The notes under the pieces are model-generated. The model worked only from the letters and a program-made list of their open reading frames with translations. It did not search any database and was not told where the DNA came from. The position numbers were made by a program, and so were the translations under genes. Positions 16,232-27,705 of a stretch of 36,870 nt of DNA are shown here, piece after piece. Every line of letters starts with the position of its first letter. Positions within the stretch are counted from its first letter, which is position 1. Source of the DNA: Colwellia echini (GTDB lineage: Bacteria > Pseudomonadota > Gammaproteobacteria > Enterobacterales > Alteromonadaceae); NCBI RefSeq assembly GCF_002843355.2, contig NZ_PJAI02000025.1, forward strand, positions 1 through 36,870, in the 5' to 3' direction.

Positions 16232-18049
16232 GTGTTAGATAAATTAAGAAATGTGGCAATTATTGCTCACGTTGACCACGGAAAAACCACTTTAGTTGAT
16301 AAGTTATTAGAGCAATCTGGTACTTTAGACACACGTGGCGGTCTAGAAGAACGTACAATGGACTCGAATGACATCGAGAAAGAACGTGGTATCACAATCT
16401 TAGCTAAAAACACAGCTATCAACTGGGACGGCTACCGTGTAAACATTGTAGATACTCCTGGCCATGCCGATTTTGGTGGTGAAGTTGAGCGTGTAATGTC
16501 AATGGTAGACTCTGTACTACTTATTGTTGATGCACAAGAAGGTCCTATGCCACAAACGCGCTTCGTAACGAAGAAAGCGTTTGCTCAAGGTTTAAAGCCA
16601 ATTGTTGTAATCAATAAAATTGATAAGCCTGGTGCTCGCCCTGATTGGGTTATGGATCAAGTTTTCGAATTATTTGATAACCTTGGCGCAACAGATGAAC
16701 AGCTTGATTTTAAAGTTGTTTACGCTTCAGCTATTAATGGTTGGGCTACGCTTGAAGAAGGCGAAGTTGGCACTAGCATGACTCCTTTATTTGAAACTAT
16801 TCTTAAAGAAGTTCCTGCACCGGCTGTGGATCCTGAAGGTCCATTCCAAATGCAAATTTCTCAACTTGATTACAGTTCATACTTGGGCGTAATTGGTGTT
16901 GGTCGTATTACTCGTGGTAGTGTTAAACCAAATCAACAAGTAACTATTCAATTAGCTAGCGGCGGCGTTCATAACGCTAAAGTAGGTAAAGTATTTGGTT
17001 ACTTAGGTCTTGAGCGTTTAGATGTTGCTGAAGGTTTTGCTGGTGATATCATTGCAATCACTGGTTTAGGTGAATTAAAAATATCTGATACGATTTGTTG
17101 TCCATCAGAAGTTGAAGGTTTACCTGCACTTTCTGTTGATGAACCAACTATTAACATGACATTCCAAGTTAACACTTCACCATTTTGTGGTAAAGAAGGT
17201 AAGTTTGTAACGTCACGTAACATCAAAGATCGTTTAGAAAAAGAATTAATTCATAACGTTGCTTTACGTGTTGAACAATTAGAAGATGCTGATAAATTTA
17301 AAGTATCTGGCCGTGGTGAACTTCACTTAGGTATTTTAATTGAAAACATGCGTCGTGAAGGTTTTGAGTTAGCGGTATCTCGTCCTGAAGTTATTATCCG
17401 TGAAGAAAATGGTCAGTTACAAGAACCATATGAAACAGTAACGATTGATGTTGAAGAACAACATCAAGGTCCTATCATGGAAAGAATGGGTGTTCGTAAA
17501 GCTGAATTAACAGATATGGCACCAGATGGTACTGGTCGTATCCGTATGGATTTCATCATGCCTAGCCGTGGTTTAATTGGTTTCCAAACTGAATTCATGA
17601 CTTTAACATCTGGCTCTGGTTTAATTTACCATACATTCTTTGAATACGGCCCTCACAAGGGTGGCGAAATTGGTCAACGTAAAAATGGTGTAATGATTGC
17701 TAACGCTACTGGTAAAGCCTTAACTAACGCTATCTTTAACTTACAATCTCGTGGTCGTATGTTAATTGGTCACGGTATTGATATTTATGAAGGTCAAATT
17801 ATTGGTATTCATAGCCGCGATAACGATTTAACTGTTAACGCGCTTAAAGGTAAGCAATTAACTAACGTTCGTTCATCAGGTACTGATGAAGCGCAAACAT
17901 TAACGCCGCCTATTATCATGTCGTTAGAGCAAGCGTTAGAATTTATCGATAACGATGAATTAGTTGAAGTAACACCTGAAAGTATCCGTATACGTAAAAA
18001 ATCTTTAAAAGAAAATGATCGTAAACGTGAAGGTCGTGGTGCTAAGTAA
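16232..18049 (+). CDS. typA: Ribosome-associated translational GTPase TypA/BipA
   Basis: TypA/BipA is an EF-G-like GTPase that binds the ribosome and supports 50S assembly and growth at low temperature. The 605-residue protein shows G1 AHVDHGKT (12-19), G2 around ERGITI, G3 DTPGH (73-77) and G4 NKID (127-130), then the beta-barrel and EF-G III/V-like domains, and the BipA-specific C-terminal domain. Length is normal. The start is GTG at 16232, placed by the family N-terminus ([16 protein letters not shown]); the ribosome binding site is weak. It is monocistronic, with its own terminator. Confidence 0.97.
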   Translation: MLDKLRNVAIIAHVDHGKTTLVDKLLEQSGTLDTRGGLEERTMDSNDIEKERGITILAKNTAINWDGYRVNIVDTPGHADFGGEVERVMSMVDSVLLIVDAQEGPMPQTRFVTKKAFAQGLKPIVVINKIDKPGARPDWVMDQVFELFDNLGATDEQLDFKVVYASAINGWATLEEGEVGTSMTPLFETILKEVPAPAVDPEGPFQMQISQLDYSSYLGVIGVGRITRGSVKPNQQVTIQLASGGVHNAKVGKVFGYLGLERLDVAEGFAGDIIAITGLGELKISDTICCPSEVEGLPALSVDEPTINMTFQVNTSPFCGKEGKFVTSRNIKDRLEKELIHNVALRVEQLEDADKFKVSGRGELHLGILIENMRREGFELAVSRPEVIIREENGQLQEPYETVTIDVEEQHQGPIMERMGVRKAELTDMAPDGTGRIRMDFIMPSRGLIGFQTEFMTLTSGSGLIYHTFFEYGPHKGGEIGQRKNGVMIANATGKALTNAIFNLQSRGRMLIGHGIDIYEGQIIGIHSRDNDLTVNALKGKQLTNVRSSGTDEAQTLTPPIIMSLEQALEFIDNDELVEVTPESIRIRKKSLKENDRKREGRGAK

Positions 18050-18101
18050 GCGTTGCTATTAACGTTAGAGAATAACCTGCGTTAATAAATATTACTTATT
18101 A

Positions 18102-18138
18102 AAAAAGGGTCGATTAGTTATGCTAATCGACCCTTTTT
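18102..18138. terminator. Bidirectional terminator between typA and gdhA
   Basis: The arms GGGTCGATTAG (18107-18117) and CTAATCGACCC (18123-18133) form an 11-bp stem with a five-base loop, flanked by A-run and T-run. It can stop both typA (plus) and the convergent gdhA (minus). Confidence 0.92.
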
Positions 18139-18182
18139 GTATCTACTACCTTTGTTTGTTATATGATGTTGATAAAGGTTAT

Positions 18183-19780
<1,598 letters not shown>

Positions 19781-19863
19781 AATCAAAAGGTGCAGTACAG
19801 ATACCTAATCAAAAAAGTAGTAAAACTTAATTTAACGGGTAACGATTATGCACTTAAACATGG

Positions 19864-20244
19864 TTATATTTGTTTTACATCAATTATTTCGACTGATTGT
19901 AATCCTTGTTGAGTTTGCCATTTAATGCATTGACCAGTTCTTAACCCTAGTAACGCAGAGCCAATAGGGGCAAATATGGAAATGCTGTCATCGTATTTTG
20001 CGATATCATGAGCAAAGCATAAGGTTTTAGTGAATATTTTTTGGCTAGCCAAAATTTTAAAGGTAACTTGACTACCAATCATAACAACATTAGTCGGCAT
20101 ATCTTTACTTTTAACTATAGTCGCTCTTGCTAACTCATCTTCTAAGGCTGCGACTAAGTCATGTGGTAAGTTTGATTTTTCTATCTGCAATTCTAAAGCA
20201 GCTAGATCGACAGTTGAAATAGTAATTTCTGGTTGTTCTTCCAT
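19864..20244 (-). CDS. rnk: Rnk-like protein, GreA/GreB C-terminal-domain family
   Basis: This 126-residue protein has the two-part Rnk layout: a short helical N-terminal region (LAALELQIEKSNLPHDLVAALEDELARA) and a GreA/B-type FKBP-like domain with the IFAPIGSALLGLRTGQCIKW segment. Rnk proteins bind RNA polymerase like Gre factors but have a short coiled coil lacking the acidic tip; the older name is regulator of nucleoside diphosphate kinase. Length fits the family. It stands alone between gdhA and the glutamine synthetase gene. Confidence 0.85.
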   Translation of the reverse strand: MEEQPEITISTVDLAALELQIEKSNLPHDLVAALEDELARATIVKSKDMPTNVVMIGSQVTFKILASQKIFTKTLCFAHDIAKYDDSISIFAPIGSALLGLRTGQCIKWQTQQGLQSVEIIDVKQI

Positions 20245-20849
20245 TTTTTTCTCATCTTTTATAAATTCTAAAAAGGGAAATATCCCTCATATCATTCTGT
20301 CCTCTAGTAATGGGACATAATTTAAAGTTGTTTTACCTTAAGTAAACTCTGATAACTTAGTCGGTTATTTGCTCGGTTATTTGCTCGGTTAATCACTGGT
20401 TAAGAATGTTTAAGCACAGCTAATTCTCCAGCCGAACGAATATTAAAAAGTAACGTTATAAAGTAATTAAGAATTTAAGCAGGGGAAAACGCCGAACGTA
20501 AAAGTACGTTCGGCTTAATTTGGTAAGGTAAGTAAGTTGTTCTTGATTTGGCTGTAGTGTTCAAACATTCGATTAGATTAAACATAAAATTATGTAATAT
20601 GCTTCGATAATATCTTTTATAAAAATAAAAACAAGTACTATTTATAGGGTCTGTTGATTTTTCAGGGTTAAAGTTTTATTCAATTTAAAACGTATTTATT
20701 TGCGACGCGAGTATTTAAAAGCGAGCAACAAAGAGTAAATGCGTGTTAAATGAATCTAAAGGCAACACTTGTTTGAAATTTATACTGCATTTTCACAGGT
20801 TCGTGTAGCCAGCTACACGTCAACGACTTAACTTAAACATCAGGCATAA
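20245..20849. other. Long intergenic region with hairpins and a short tandem repeat
   Basis: There is no convincing gene here. The region contains a 12-base tandem repeat (TCGGTTATTTGC twice from 20361, then a partial third copy), a 10-bp perfect hairpin GCCGAACGTA/TACGTTCGGC at 20491-20514 with related GCCGAACGAAT earlier at about 20434, and an 8-bp hairpin CGTGTAGC/GCTACACG at 20802-20819. The GCCGAACG hairpin is followed only by TTAATTT, so it is a weak terminator candidate at best. The region may contain decayed repeat elements. Confidence 0.45.
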
Positions 20850-20874
20850 AAAAAGAGCCATGGCGGCTCTTTTT
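20850..20874 (-). terminator. Terminator of the type III glutamine synthetase gene
   Basis: The arms AAAAAGAGCC and GGCTCTTTTT form a 10-bp stem with a five-base loop; on the minus strand a T-run follows. It lies 57 bases after the glutamine synthetase stop codon. Confidence 0.88.
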
Positions 20875-20930
20875 GGTTATTCATGAATGAGTACTCAATA
20901 TACTCATTCAATAACTTATTTATAAAGTAA

Positions 20931-23102
20931 TTACTTAATGAATAACATTTCTGAATACTTAGGTAATGGCCATAAGTCATCAGCTACTAACATTTCTAAA
21001 GCATCACCGTGTTCACGAGCTTCAGCCATTAATGGACAAATAACATCAGCGCTGTGACGCATATGAGCTTCAGTGTCTGCAAAGTCATGTTTAGCAACTT
21101 CACTATCAATTTTAGCTACTGCAGTCATTAAGCCATTAATATGTGCAGCTACTTTCTTAGCAACACTAGAATCTAATTCAATGCCTAAATCAATTGATGT
21201 AGCAGATGCATGAGTTAGATCAGATAAGTAAGCAATTGCAGCAGGGTAGATCTTAGTTGTTGCAATGTCGCTTACTAATTTAGCTTCAACTTCAATCGCT
21301 AAGTTATATTGCTCGGCATATACTTCGTAACGACTTTCTAGTTCTACTGGAGATAAAACACCAGTACGCTCGAATAAGCCTTTTGTTTCTTCAGAAAGTA
21401 AATGTGGTAAAGCATCAGCAGAAGTTGGTAAGTTTAATAAACCACGCTCTTCAACAGCCATTTTATGCCACTCTGCAGAGTAACCGTCACCGCCAAATAC
21501 TGCATTACCGTGTAATTCCATTAACTCTTTCAATACAGTGATAACAGCTGCAGTTTGATCTTGAGTTTTTAATGCTTCTTCTAATTTGCCAGCAATCCAT
21601 TCTAATGAGTCAGCAAGCATAGTGTTCATTGCAACTAATGGACCAGAAACTGATTGCTCAGAACCAACGGCACGGAACTCAAAACGGTTACCAGTGAATG
21701 CGAAAGGAGACGTACGGTTACGATCGCCTGGATCACGGTCAAAGTTAAGAATTTGAGAAAGACCTAAGTCCATTTCGCCGCCATCAGTAGAACAAGTAAG
21801 TTTACCTGTTTTGATTTCTTCAAATACTTTTTCTAATTGGTCACCTAAGTAAACAGAAAGAATAGCTGGTGGAGCTTCGTTAGCACCTAAACGATGATCG
21901 TTACCGGCTGAAGCAATAACAGCACGTAATAATGGACCAAATTTATGTACGCCACGAATTACAGCACCACAGAATAATAAGAACTGTAAGTTAGAATGAG
22001 GAGTTTTACCTGGATCAAGTAAGTTACCTTGTGTGCTGTTACCAACAGACCAGTTAACGTGTTTGCCTGAGCCATTAACACCAGCAAAAGGTTTTTCATG
22101 TAACAAACATAAGAAGCCATGTTCTTTGGCTGTTTGCTTCATCATAGTCATCAACAATTGTTGTTGATCGGCACCAACGTTCGCTGCACCATAATAAGGC
22201 GCAATTTCAAATTGACCTGGCGCTACTTCGTTATGATGTGTTTTAGCCGGGATACCTAAACGGTATAATTTGTCTTCGAAGTCTTGCATGAATACTTGAA
22301 CGCGTGCTGGGATAGCACCGAAGTAATGATCATCAAACTGTTGACCTTTAGCAGGAGCAGCACCAAATAAAGTACGGCCAGCTAATAATAAATCAGGACG
22401 TGCATTAGCAAAGTTTGAGTCTACTAAGAAATATTCTTGCTCAGGACCAGCACTTGAATTTAAATCGGCAATTTCTGTTTCGCCCATTAATTTAAGTACT
22501 TTTTGTGCTGCATCGTTCATTGCTGCGTTTGATCGCAATAATGGAATTTTTTTATCTAGTGCTTCACCAGTCCAAGACATGAATACACTTGGAATCATTA
22601 GCGTTGCGCCATTCGCTGTATGCTGAATATATGCAGGGCTTGTTGGATCCCATGCTGTATAACCACGCGCAGCGTTAGTCATACGTAAGCTACCGTTAGG
22701 GAAAGAAGAACCATCTGGTTCGCCTTTAATTAACAAGCTACCAGTAAATTCATTGATTGCGTTACCTTCAGAGTTAGTCAAGATGAATGCATCATGCTTT
22801 TCTGCGGTAATGTTAGTCATTGGGTAGAAAACGTGAGAGAAAAATTTAGCACCTTTTGATAAAGCCCAATCTTTCATCGCTGCAGCAACAATATCTGCTG
22901 TAGCATTATCTAATGCAGCACCAGATTGAATAGTATTTTTAATAGCTTTATAAGCTTTTTTGGAAATTGCTTCTTCCATTTTTTGTAAATTAAAAACGTC
23001 TGTTGCCCAAATTTGGTTCAACGGTTCAGTCATGTTGAACGATAATGGTGCACGATTAGTGATTTGGTCAATCGCTTGAAGACGGGTTTGGTTTCCACTC
23101 AT
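20931..23102 (-). CDS. glnN: Type III glutamine synthetase
   Basis: This 723-residue enzyme makes glutamine from glutamate, ammonium and ATP. Length and motifs are those of GSIII, not the ~470-residue GSI: AGPEQEYFLV (218-227), HHNEVAPGQFEIAP (289-302), GVNGSGKHVNW (341-351) and NRTSPFAFTGNRFEFR (462-477), with a long C-terminal region. GSIII is not adenylylated in the way GSI is. AGGAG lies before the ATG. With gdhA nearby it forms an ammonium assimilation neighbourhood; no sigma-54 promoter or ntrBC genes are seen. Whether the organism also has GSI cannot be told from this window. Confidence 0.95.
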   Translation of the reverse strand: MSGNQTRLQAIDQITNRAPLSFNMTEPLNQIWATDVFNLQKMEEAISKKAYKAIKNTIQSGAALDNATADIVAAAMKDWALSKGAKFFSHVFYPMTNITAEKHDAFILTNSEGNAINEFTGSLLIKGEPDGSSFPNGSLRMTNAARGYTAWDPTSPAYIQHTANGATLMIPSVFMSWTGEALDKKIPLLRSNAAMNDAAQKVLKLMGETEIADLNSSAGPEQEYFLVDSNFANARPDLLLAGRTLFGAAPAKGQQFDDHYFGAIPARVQVFMQDFEDKLYRLGIPAKTHHNEVAPGQFEIAPYYGAANVGADQQQLLMTMMKQTAKEHGFLCLLHEKPFAGVNGSGKHVNWSVGNSTQGNLLDPGKTPHSNLQFLLFCGAVIRGVHKFGPLLRAVIASAGNDHRLGANEAPPAILSVYLGDQLEKVFEEIKTGKLTCSTDGGEMDLGLSQILNFDRDPGDRNRTSPFAFTGNRFEFRAVGSEQSVSGPLVAMNTMLADSLEWIAGKLEEALKTQDQTAAVITVLKELMELHGNAVFGGDGYSAEWHKMAVEERGLLNLPTSADALPHLLSEETKGLFERTGVLSPVELESRYEVYAEQYNLAIEVEAKLVSDIATTKIYPAAIAYLSDLTHASATSIDLGIELDSSVAKKVAAHINGLMTAVAKIDSEVAKHDFADTEAHMRHSADVICPLMAEAREHGDALEMLVADDLWPLPKYSEMLFIK

Positions 23103-23477
23103 TATAGGCTCCTGGGCTTATAGATTAAAGGTTGTAACGTATCGGCTTAAATGTTTCACCATTATCAGCCTTAATTTTTAATATTAATTTTTATAAATAC
23201 ACTGCAATAAGCAGACCAAATATTAAAATTGAGTACATTTTTTCGATGTACTTTTAAAATATAATTTTCTTTATACATATTTAGCACAATAAATTGGACT
23301 GGAATATGGTTGAGAGGCTTTTATATTATATAAATATACGCAGATAATATAGTTATTTACTAATCTGTAGTAAAAGTTGCTGCTATTTCACTTATTTTGT
23401 TATCTCACTTTAGTATTATTTTACGGAAATAATACTAAAGGAATATATTTACTAGTGTATGACCGTGAGATATTTCG
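23103..23477. other. Intergenic region upstream of the glutamine synthetase gene
   Basis: Beyond the stem-loops at 23232-23252 (AGTACAT/ATGTACT) and 23408-23440 nothing is recognised. It should contain the glutamine synthetase promoter reading leftwards, but no clear -35/-10 or sigma-54 pattern was found. Confidence 0.4.
23408..23440. terminator. 14-bp perfect AT-rich stem-loop after the small membrane protein gene
   Basis: CTTTAGTATTATTT and AAATAATACTAAAG pair perfectly around a five-base loop. It lies 37 bases past the stop codon of the minus-strand gene at 23478. The lack of a T-run on the exit side makes it an mRNA-end stabiliser or weak terminator rather than a classical terminator. 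Confidence 0.5.
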
Positions 23478-23711
23478 CTACCTTAATGAATTCTCACCTT
23501 GGTAGGTTGCGGCATCAATAATTGCCCAAATTTGAAATACGGCTGCAATAATTGCGGGCACTACTAGCCACCATAGTGCATAACCACCGACACAGACTAT
23601 AGCAAAAATTAATGCAGCCAGAGGACGACCTTGAATGAGTTGTCCTAAGCCTGGGAAAAAAACATTACATAATGCCGCTATTACATTGCCCGTCGAGCCT
23701 TGTCTTGTCAT
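23478..23711 (-). CDS. Small two-helix membrane protein, TM2-like
   Basis: This 77-residue protein has two hydrophobic segments, roughly VIAALCNVFFPGLGQLIQG with a following AALIFAIVCVGGYALWW helix, and WLVVPAIIAAVFQIWAIID. The PGLGQLIQGR turn recalls the TM2 domain and related small membrane families. It has no enzymatic motif and its function is unknown. The ATG at 23711 is chosen because GGA precedes it by seven bases; a TTG at 23723 would add four residues. It is transcribed alone, divergent from yihY. Confidence 0.7.
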   Translation of the reverse strand: MTRQGSTGNVIAALCNVFFPGLGQLIQGRPLAALIFAIVCVGGYALWWLVVPAIIAAVFQIWAIIDAATYQGENSLR

Positions 23712-23953
23712 AGTCTGATCCAATTGTTATTTAATAGTATGCTTACTTGTTTATCGTAAGTATGTATCTGTTCTACTTGAAAGTGCTTGTTTCAATAACT
23801 CTGAAGCCTGCCTCTTGCAGTAGCGTGTAAATATAATATGTAAAGCTAATTTAATAGTAAAACCAATAGCAATACAATCATCTCGAAAGCTCAATGATAA
23901 TAGTGTTAATTGTATCGGCTAAACTAGCTAAATGATTACAGCTATCTTAATAT

Positions 23954-24961
23954 ATGAACATTCTTACGAAAATTAAAAAATTGTTAACTTATATGAGTTT
24001 ATTTGCAGGTACAGTTATTAATAAATTATGGGATGAACACAAAGGGCAGTTATTTTATTTCATTAGACGAGTAATACGAGAAGATATTCAAGTTGTAGCA
24101 GGGTATTTATCATATGTTTGTTTAATGTCGCTTGTGCCTTTAATTGTTGTCACATTTTCAGTATTGACCGCCTTTCCTCTTTTTGCTGAAGTTCAACAGA
24201 CCCTTGAGCAATTTGTTTATCAAAATTTTGTACCTGCCGCTGGCGATGTGCTGCAAAAGTATTTAACTGGTTTTGTCGCTAATGCTTCTAAAATGTCCGC
24301 AGTAGCTATTTCATTTTTGTTCATAGCTGCCTTGTTGCTTATTTCAACTATTGATAATACTTTTAATAAAATCTGGCGAGTCACTACCAAACGACGCACT
24401 ATGACGTCGTTTGCTATGTATTGGATGGTATTGACCTTAGGGCCAATTTTAGTTGGTGCAAGTATTGCGCTATCTACTTATCTTGTTTCTATCGTATCGG
24501 ATAGTGAATACGGTACTTTTGGCTTGTTAGATGTGTTTTTACGCATATTACCGTTATTCTCCGCAATTACCGCCTTTGTTATTTTATATATGGCAGTGCC
24601 TAATAAAAGAGTGCCTTTTAAATTTGCCATTTCAGGGGCTATTGTTGCTGGGGTATTATTTGAATTAGCTAAAAAGCTATTTTCTTTATATTTAACGGCA
24701 TTTCCGTCTTATCAAGTTATTTATGGTGCCTTAGCAGCTATTCCTATTGTATTTCTATGGGTTTATCTTTCTTGGATGATCGTATTAATAGGGGCTCTAG
24801 TAACTGTTTCTAGACAAGAGTATTGTCTGTTACAGCAAAATGCTTTAAAAGATGCTAGAGCTGTAGCCAGAGAAAATAAAAAAATAGTGAAACAATTAAA
24901 CAGTGCAGCAAGTGATAGTTTAGTTGATGATACCGTTATAGAAAAAAAGAAGAGTAAATAA
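23954..24961 (+). CDS. yihY: YihY/UPF0761 family inner-membrane protein
   Basis: This 335-residue integral membrane protein belongs to the YihY/BrkB (formerly misnamed RNase BN) family. Family marks include [21 protein letters not shown] near residues 50-70, about six membrane segments, and [16 protein letters not shown] near residues 270-285. The C-terminal tail is charged and extends about 45 residues beyond the last helix. Its function is not established. Its TAA overlaps the ATG of dtd by one base (TAATG), so the two are translationally coupled; yihY-dtd adjacency is also seen in E. coli. Confidence 0.93.
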   Translation: MNILTKIKKLLTYMSLFAGTVINKLWDEHKGQLFYFIRRVIREDIQVVAGYLSYVCLMSLVPLIVVTFSVLTAFPLFAEVQQTLEQFVYQNFVPAAGDVLQKYLTGFVANASKMSAVAISFLFIAALLLISTIDNTFNKIWRVTTKRRTMTSFAMYWMVLTLGPILVGASIALSTYLVSIVSDSEYGTFGLLDVFLRILPLFSAITAFVILYMAVPNKRVPFKFAISGAIVAGVLFELAKKLFSLYLTAFPSYQVIYGALAAIPIVFLWVYLSWMIVLIGALVTVSRQEYCLLQQNALKDARAVARENKKIVKQLNSAASDSLVDDTVIEKKKSK

Positions 24962-25398
24962 TGATAGCGTTAATTCAGCGTGTTAGCGAAGCAAGGGTTG
25001 TTGTCGATAATAATATTATTGGCGAGATTGAAAAAGGTCTATTGGTTTTTCTTGCTATTGAGCCCTCTGACACCGAGGCAAAAGCAAAGCGTCTTGCTGA
25101 ACGCGTAGCGGGATATCGAGTCTTTAATGATGACAACGATAAAATGAATCTAAATGTTCAACAAGCAGGTGGCGATATTCTTGTTATTTCACAATTTACC
25201 TTGGCTGCTGATACCTCTAGCGGTATGCGTCCGAGTTTTACCTCGGCAGCGAAACCCGATTTCAGTAAGGCTTTATATCAATTTTTTACTCAACAATTAA
25301 GAGACAAAGGATTTAACGCACCTACAGGAGAGTTTGGTGCAGACATGAAAGTTTCATTACTCAACGATGGACCAGTAACCTTTACATTAACAATTTAA
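24961..25398 (+). CDS. dtd: D-aminoacyl-tRNA deacylase
   Basis: DTD removes D-amino acids (and glycine from tRNA-Ala) from mischarged tRNAs. The 145-residue protein has both hallmark motifs: SQFTLAADT (77-85) and the cross-subunit GPVT (137-140) that forms the chiral proofreading site. Length is exact for the family. It is coupled to yihY by a one-base overlap. Directly downstream, instead of S10-operon genes, comes the spc operon promoter. Confidence 0.97.
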   Translation: MIALIQRVSEARVVVDNNIIGEIEKGLLVFLAIEPSDTEAKAKRLAERVAGYRVFNDDNDKMNLNVQQAGGDILVISQFTLAADTSSGMRPSFTSAAKPDFSKALYQFFTQQLRDKGFNAPTGEFGADMKVSLLNDGPVTFTLTI

Positions 25399-25535
25399 AC
25401 ACCTTCTAAATAAAATACTTCACTATAACCCCCTGATAAAGTTTTATTTATATCTATATATAAATATAAACAAGACTATTAATTATACTGTTCATTTTTT
25501 AATTAATTTAACTATCTCTTTTAGTTAAGTGGTGT

Positions 25536-25541
25536 TATAAT
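25536..25541 (+). promoter_or_regulatory. Probable -10 element of the spc operon promoter
   Basis: TATAAT is followed by CTCGCGCCC, again a GC-rich discriminator. The -35 is weak (TATCTC at 17 bases). It leaves a leader of about 170 bases before rplN. Confidence 0.6.
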
Positions 25542-25549
25542 CTCGCGCC

Positions 25550-25721
25550 CATTAAGTTTGAGTTGTCACTTTGTAAGTGCGAGACAAAGTTAGTGGGGGT
25601 CTTTCAAAAGGCAGTGACGGGTCAATTTCTGGCCTTGAATTATAAATTTATCTTATTGTTTTCTTATATTTATATTATTTATGTAAGAAGGGAAAAAAGA
25701 TAACAATGGAGCAAAAAGTCA
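25550..25721 (+). promoter_or_regulatory. Long leader of the spc operon
   Basis: The leader contains a hairpin ACTTTG/CAAAGT (25568-25573 with 25585-25590), a G-run at 25594-25598 and a GGTCAATTTCTGGCC segment. A leader of this size at the head of a ribosomal operon suggests regulation, but I cannot match it to a known leader family. The 25399-25721 gap holds no gene. Confidence 0.4.
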
Positions 25722-26090
25722 ATGATCCAAATGCAATCACAGCTGAATGTTGCTGACAACAGTGGCGCTAAGCGTGTTCAATGTATAAAGGTTCTTGGTG
25801 GCTCGCACCGTCGCTATGCACGCATTGGTGATATCATCAAAGTTGCCGTAAAGGAAGCAAGTCCTCGCGGTAAAGTAAAAAAAGGTGATGTTCACACTGC
25901 GGTAGTGGTGCGCACTAAGAAAGGTGTTCGTCGTACAGATGGTTCTGCTATCCGTTTTGACGAAAACGCGGCTGTAATGTTAAACGCTAACATGCAACCA
26001 ATTGGTACTCGTATTTTCGGGCCTGTGACACGTGAACTTCGTAATGAAAAATTTATGAAAATCGTATCATTAGCACCAGAAGTACTATAA
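25722..26090 (+). CDS. rplN: 50S ribosomal protein L14
   Basis: The 122-residue product has the family start [19 protein letters not shown] (canonical [15 protein letters not shown]) and the exact E. coli length. L14 sits at the subunit interface near 16S helix 14. It is the first gene of the spc operon here. The usual upstream neighbour rpsQ is absent; dtd is upstream instead. The gap to rplX is 12 bases and carries AAGGAG. Confidence 0.98.
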   Translation: MIQMQSQLNVADNSGAKRVQCIKVLGGSHRRYARIGDIIKVAVKEASPRGKVKKGDVHTAVVVRTKKGVRRTDGSAIRFDENAAVMLNANMQPIGTRIFGPVTRELRNEKFMKIVSLAPEVL

Positions 26091-26102
26091 GGAGTCACGA
26101 TA

Positions 26103-26417
26103 ATGGCATCTAAGATTCGTCGTGATGATGAAGTAATTATACTTGCAGGTAAAGACAAGGGTAAGACTGGTAAAGTCACTAAAGTTCTTGTTGAGTCTGG
26201 TAAAGTATTCGTAGAAGGCGTTAACTTAATCAAGAAACACACTAAGCCTGTACCTCAGTTACAGCAGCCTGGTGGCATTGTTGAAAAAGAAGCACCTTTA
26301 CAAGTTTCCAACGTAGCGATTGTTAACCCAGCAACGGGCAAAGCAGATCGTGTTGGTTTTAGAATTGAAAACGATAAAAAAGTACGTTTTTTCAAATCTA
26401 ATAACGAATTAATTTAA
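26103..26417 (+). CDS. rplX: 50S ribosomal protein L24
   Basis: The 104-residue product has the KOW motif near the N-terminus ([21 protein letters not shown]), the RNA-binding fold by which L24 initiates 50S assembly on 23S domain I. Length equals E. coli L24. It is second in the spc operon, 13 bases before rplE. Confidence 0.98.
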   Translation: MASKIRRDDEVIILAGKDKGKTGKVTKVLVESGKVFVEGVNLIKKHTKPVPQLQQPGGIVEKEAPLQVSNVAIVNPATGKADRVGFRIENDKKVRFFKSNNELI

Positions 26418-26430
26418 ATTGGAGTAAACG

Positions 26431-26976
26431 ATGGCGAAACTGCATGATTTATATAAAGATACAGTTGTAGCTGAGTTGCAAAAGCAATTTGGTTATAAAA
26501 GTGTCATGCAAGTCCCTCGGATTGAAAAGATCACCCTGAACATGGGTGTTGGTGAAGCTATTGCTGATAAAAAAGTATTAGAGCACGCCACAAATGATCT
26601 TACTGCAATCTCAGGGCAAAAGCCGGTAACGACACTAGCACGCAAATCAGTTGCGGGCTTCAAGATTCGTGAAGGCTACCCTATAGGTACAAAAGTAACT
26701 CTACGCGGCGAGCGTATGTGGGAATTTTTAGAGCGTTTAATCTCTATTTCTATCCCTCGTATCCGTGATTTCCGTGGTTTAAATCCAAAGTCATTTGATG
26801 GCCGTGGTAACTACAGCATGGGCGTTCGTGAGCAAATCATCTTTCCTGAAATTGAGTACGATAAAATCGACAAGATTCGCGGATTAGATATCACTATTAC
26901 TACTAGCGCGAAAGATAACGAAGAAGGACTAGCTTTATTGTCTGCCTTTGATTTCCCGTTCAAGAAGAAGGTGTAG
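26431..26976 (+). CDS. rplE: 50S ribosomal protein L5
   Basis: L5 binds 5S rRNA and contacts P-site tRNA in the central protuberance. The 181-residue product shows the conserved [18 protein letters not shown] and [19 protein letters not shown] motifs. In E. coli the S8 translational repressor binds the mRNA around the rplE start. The sequence just before and after this start (GGAGTAAACGATGGCG) is E. coli-like, so that control may be conserved, although the fold was not tested. Four bases separate it from rpsN. Confidence 0.98.
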   Translation: MAKLHDLYKDTVVAELQKQFGYKSVMQVPRIEKITLNMGVGEAIADKKVLEHATNDLTAISGQKPVTTLARKSVAGFKIREGYPIGTKVTLRGERMWEFLERLISISIPRIRDFRGLNPKSFDGRGNYSMGVREQIIFPEIEYDKIDKIRGLDITITTSAKDNEEGLALLSAFDFPFKKKV

Positions 26977-26980
26977 AGTT

Positions 26981-27286
26981 ATGGCTAAAACGTCAATGAA
27001 AGCTCGTGAAGCTAAAAGAACTAAGTTAGTAGCACAATATGCTGAAAAGCGTGCTGCATTAAAAGCAATCATCTCTGGTGTAGATTCTTCTGATGAAGAG
27101 CGCTGGGATGCTGTATTGAAACTTCAAAGTTTACCTCGTGATTCAAGTAGCAGCCGTCAACGTAACCGTTGTAATGTTACAGGTCGTCCACATGGTTTCT
27201 TACGTAAATTTGGTTTAAGCCGTATTAAATTACGCGAAACTATGATGCGCGGTGAAGTTCCAGGTCTTAAGAAAGCTAGTTGGTAA
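26981..27286 (+). CDS. rpsN: 30S ribosomal protein S14, zinc-independent form
   Basis: The 101-residue product starts [13 protein letters not shown], has the [20 protein letters not shown] motif and contains one cysteine only. It is therefore the long C-minus form that does not bind zinc, normal for this gene position. The start at 26981 is set by the family N-terminus, four bases after rplE; frame-open sequence upstream lies inside rplE. Confidence 0.97.
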   Translation: MAKTSMKAREAKRTKLVAQYAEKRAALKAIISGVDSSDEERWDAVLKLQSLPRDSSSSRQRNRCNVTGRPHGFLRKFGLSRIKLRETMMRGEVPGLKKASW

Positions 27287-27305
27287 TTCACGGGAGTAAA
27301 TGGTT

Positions 27306-27695
27306 ATGATGACTGATCCTATCGCGGACATGTTTACACGCATCCGCAACGGTCAATCTGCAGCAAAGACTGCAGTACAAATGCCATCTTCAAAAGTTAA
27401 AGTTGCAATTGCAAACTTACTTAAAGAAGAAGGTTATATTTCAGATTTTTCAGTTTCAGGTGATGTTAAACCTGAGCTAGCTGTTACATTGAAATATTTT
27501 GAAGGTAAAGAAGTAATTGAAAAGATCAAACGTGTTTCACGTCCTGGTCTTCGTATATACAAAAGCTGTGATGAACTTCCTAAAGTTCTTGCTGGCATGG
27601 GTATTGCGATCATTTCGACTTCTAAAGGTTTGATGACGGATCGCGCTGCTCGCTCTGCGGGTATTGGCGGTGAAGTTCTTGGTTTCGTAGAGTAA
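27306..27695 (+). CDS. rpsH: 30S ribosomal protein S8
   Basis: S8 binds 16S helix 21 and, in E. coli, represses the spc operon. The 129-residue product has [14 protein letters not shown] at the start and the C-terminal [25 protein letters not shown] signature. Three ATGs are available (27300, 27306, 27309); 27306 has GGAG at the best spacing and gives normal family length. Confidence 0.95.
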   Translation: MMTDPIADMFTRIRNGQSAAKTAVQMPSSKVKVAIANLLKEEGYISDFSVSGDVKPELAVTLKYFEGKEVIEKIKRVSRPGLRIYKSCDELPKVLAGMGIAIISTSKGLMTDRAARSAGIGGEVLGFVE

Positions 27696-27705
27696 GGAGA
27701 ATAAT

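Noticed and set aside
25892..26242. Antisense frames inside ribosomal protein genes (also at 27434, 27537, 31448, 31863, 33047 and 33374)
   Set aside because: They lie wholly opposite well-conserved ribosomal and rpoA genes, with Ser/Arg-rich shadow composition and no start signals.
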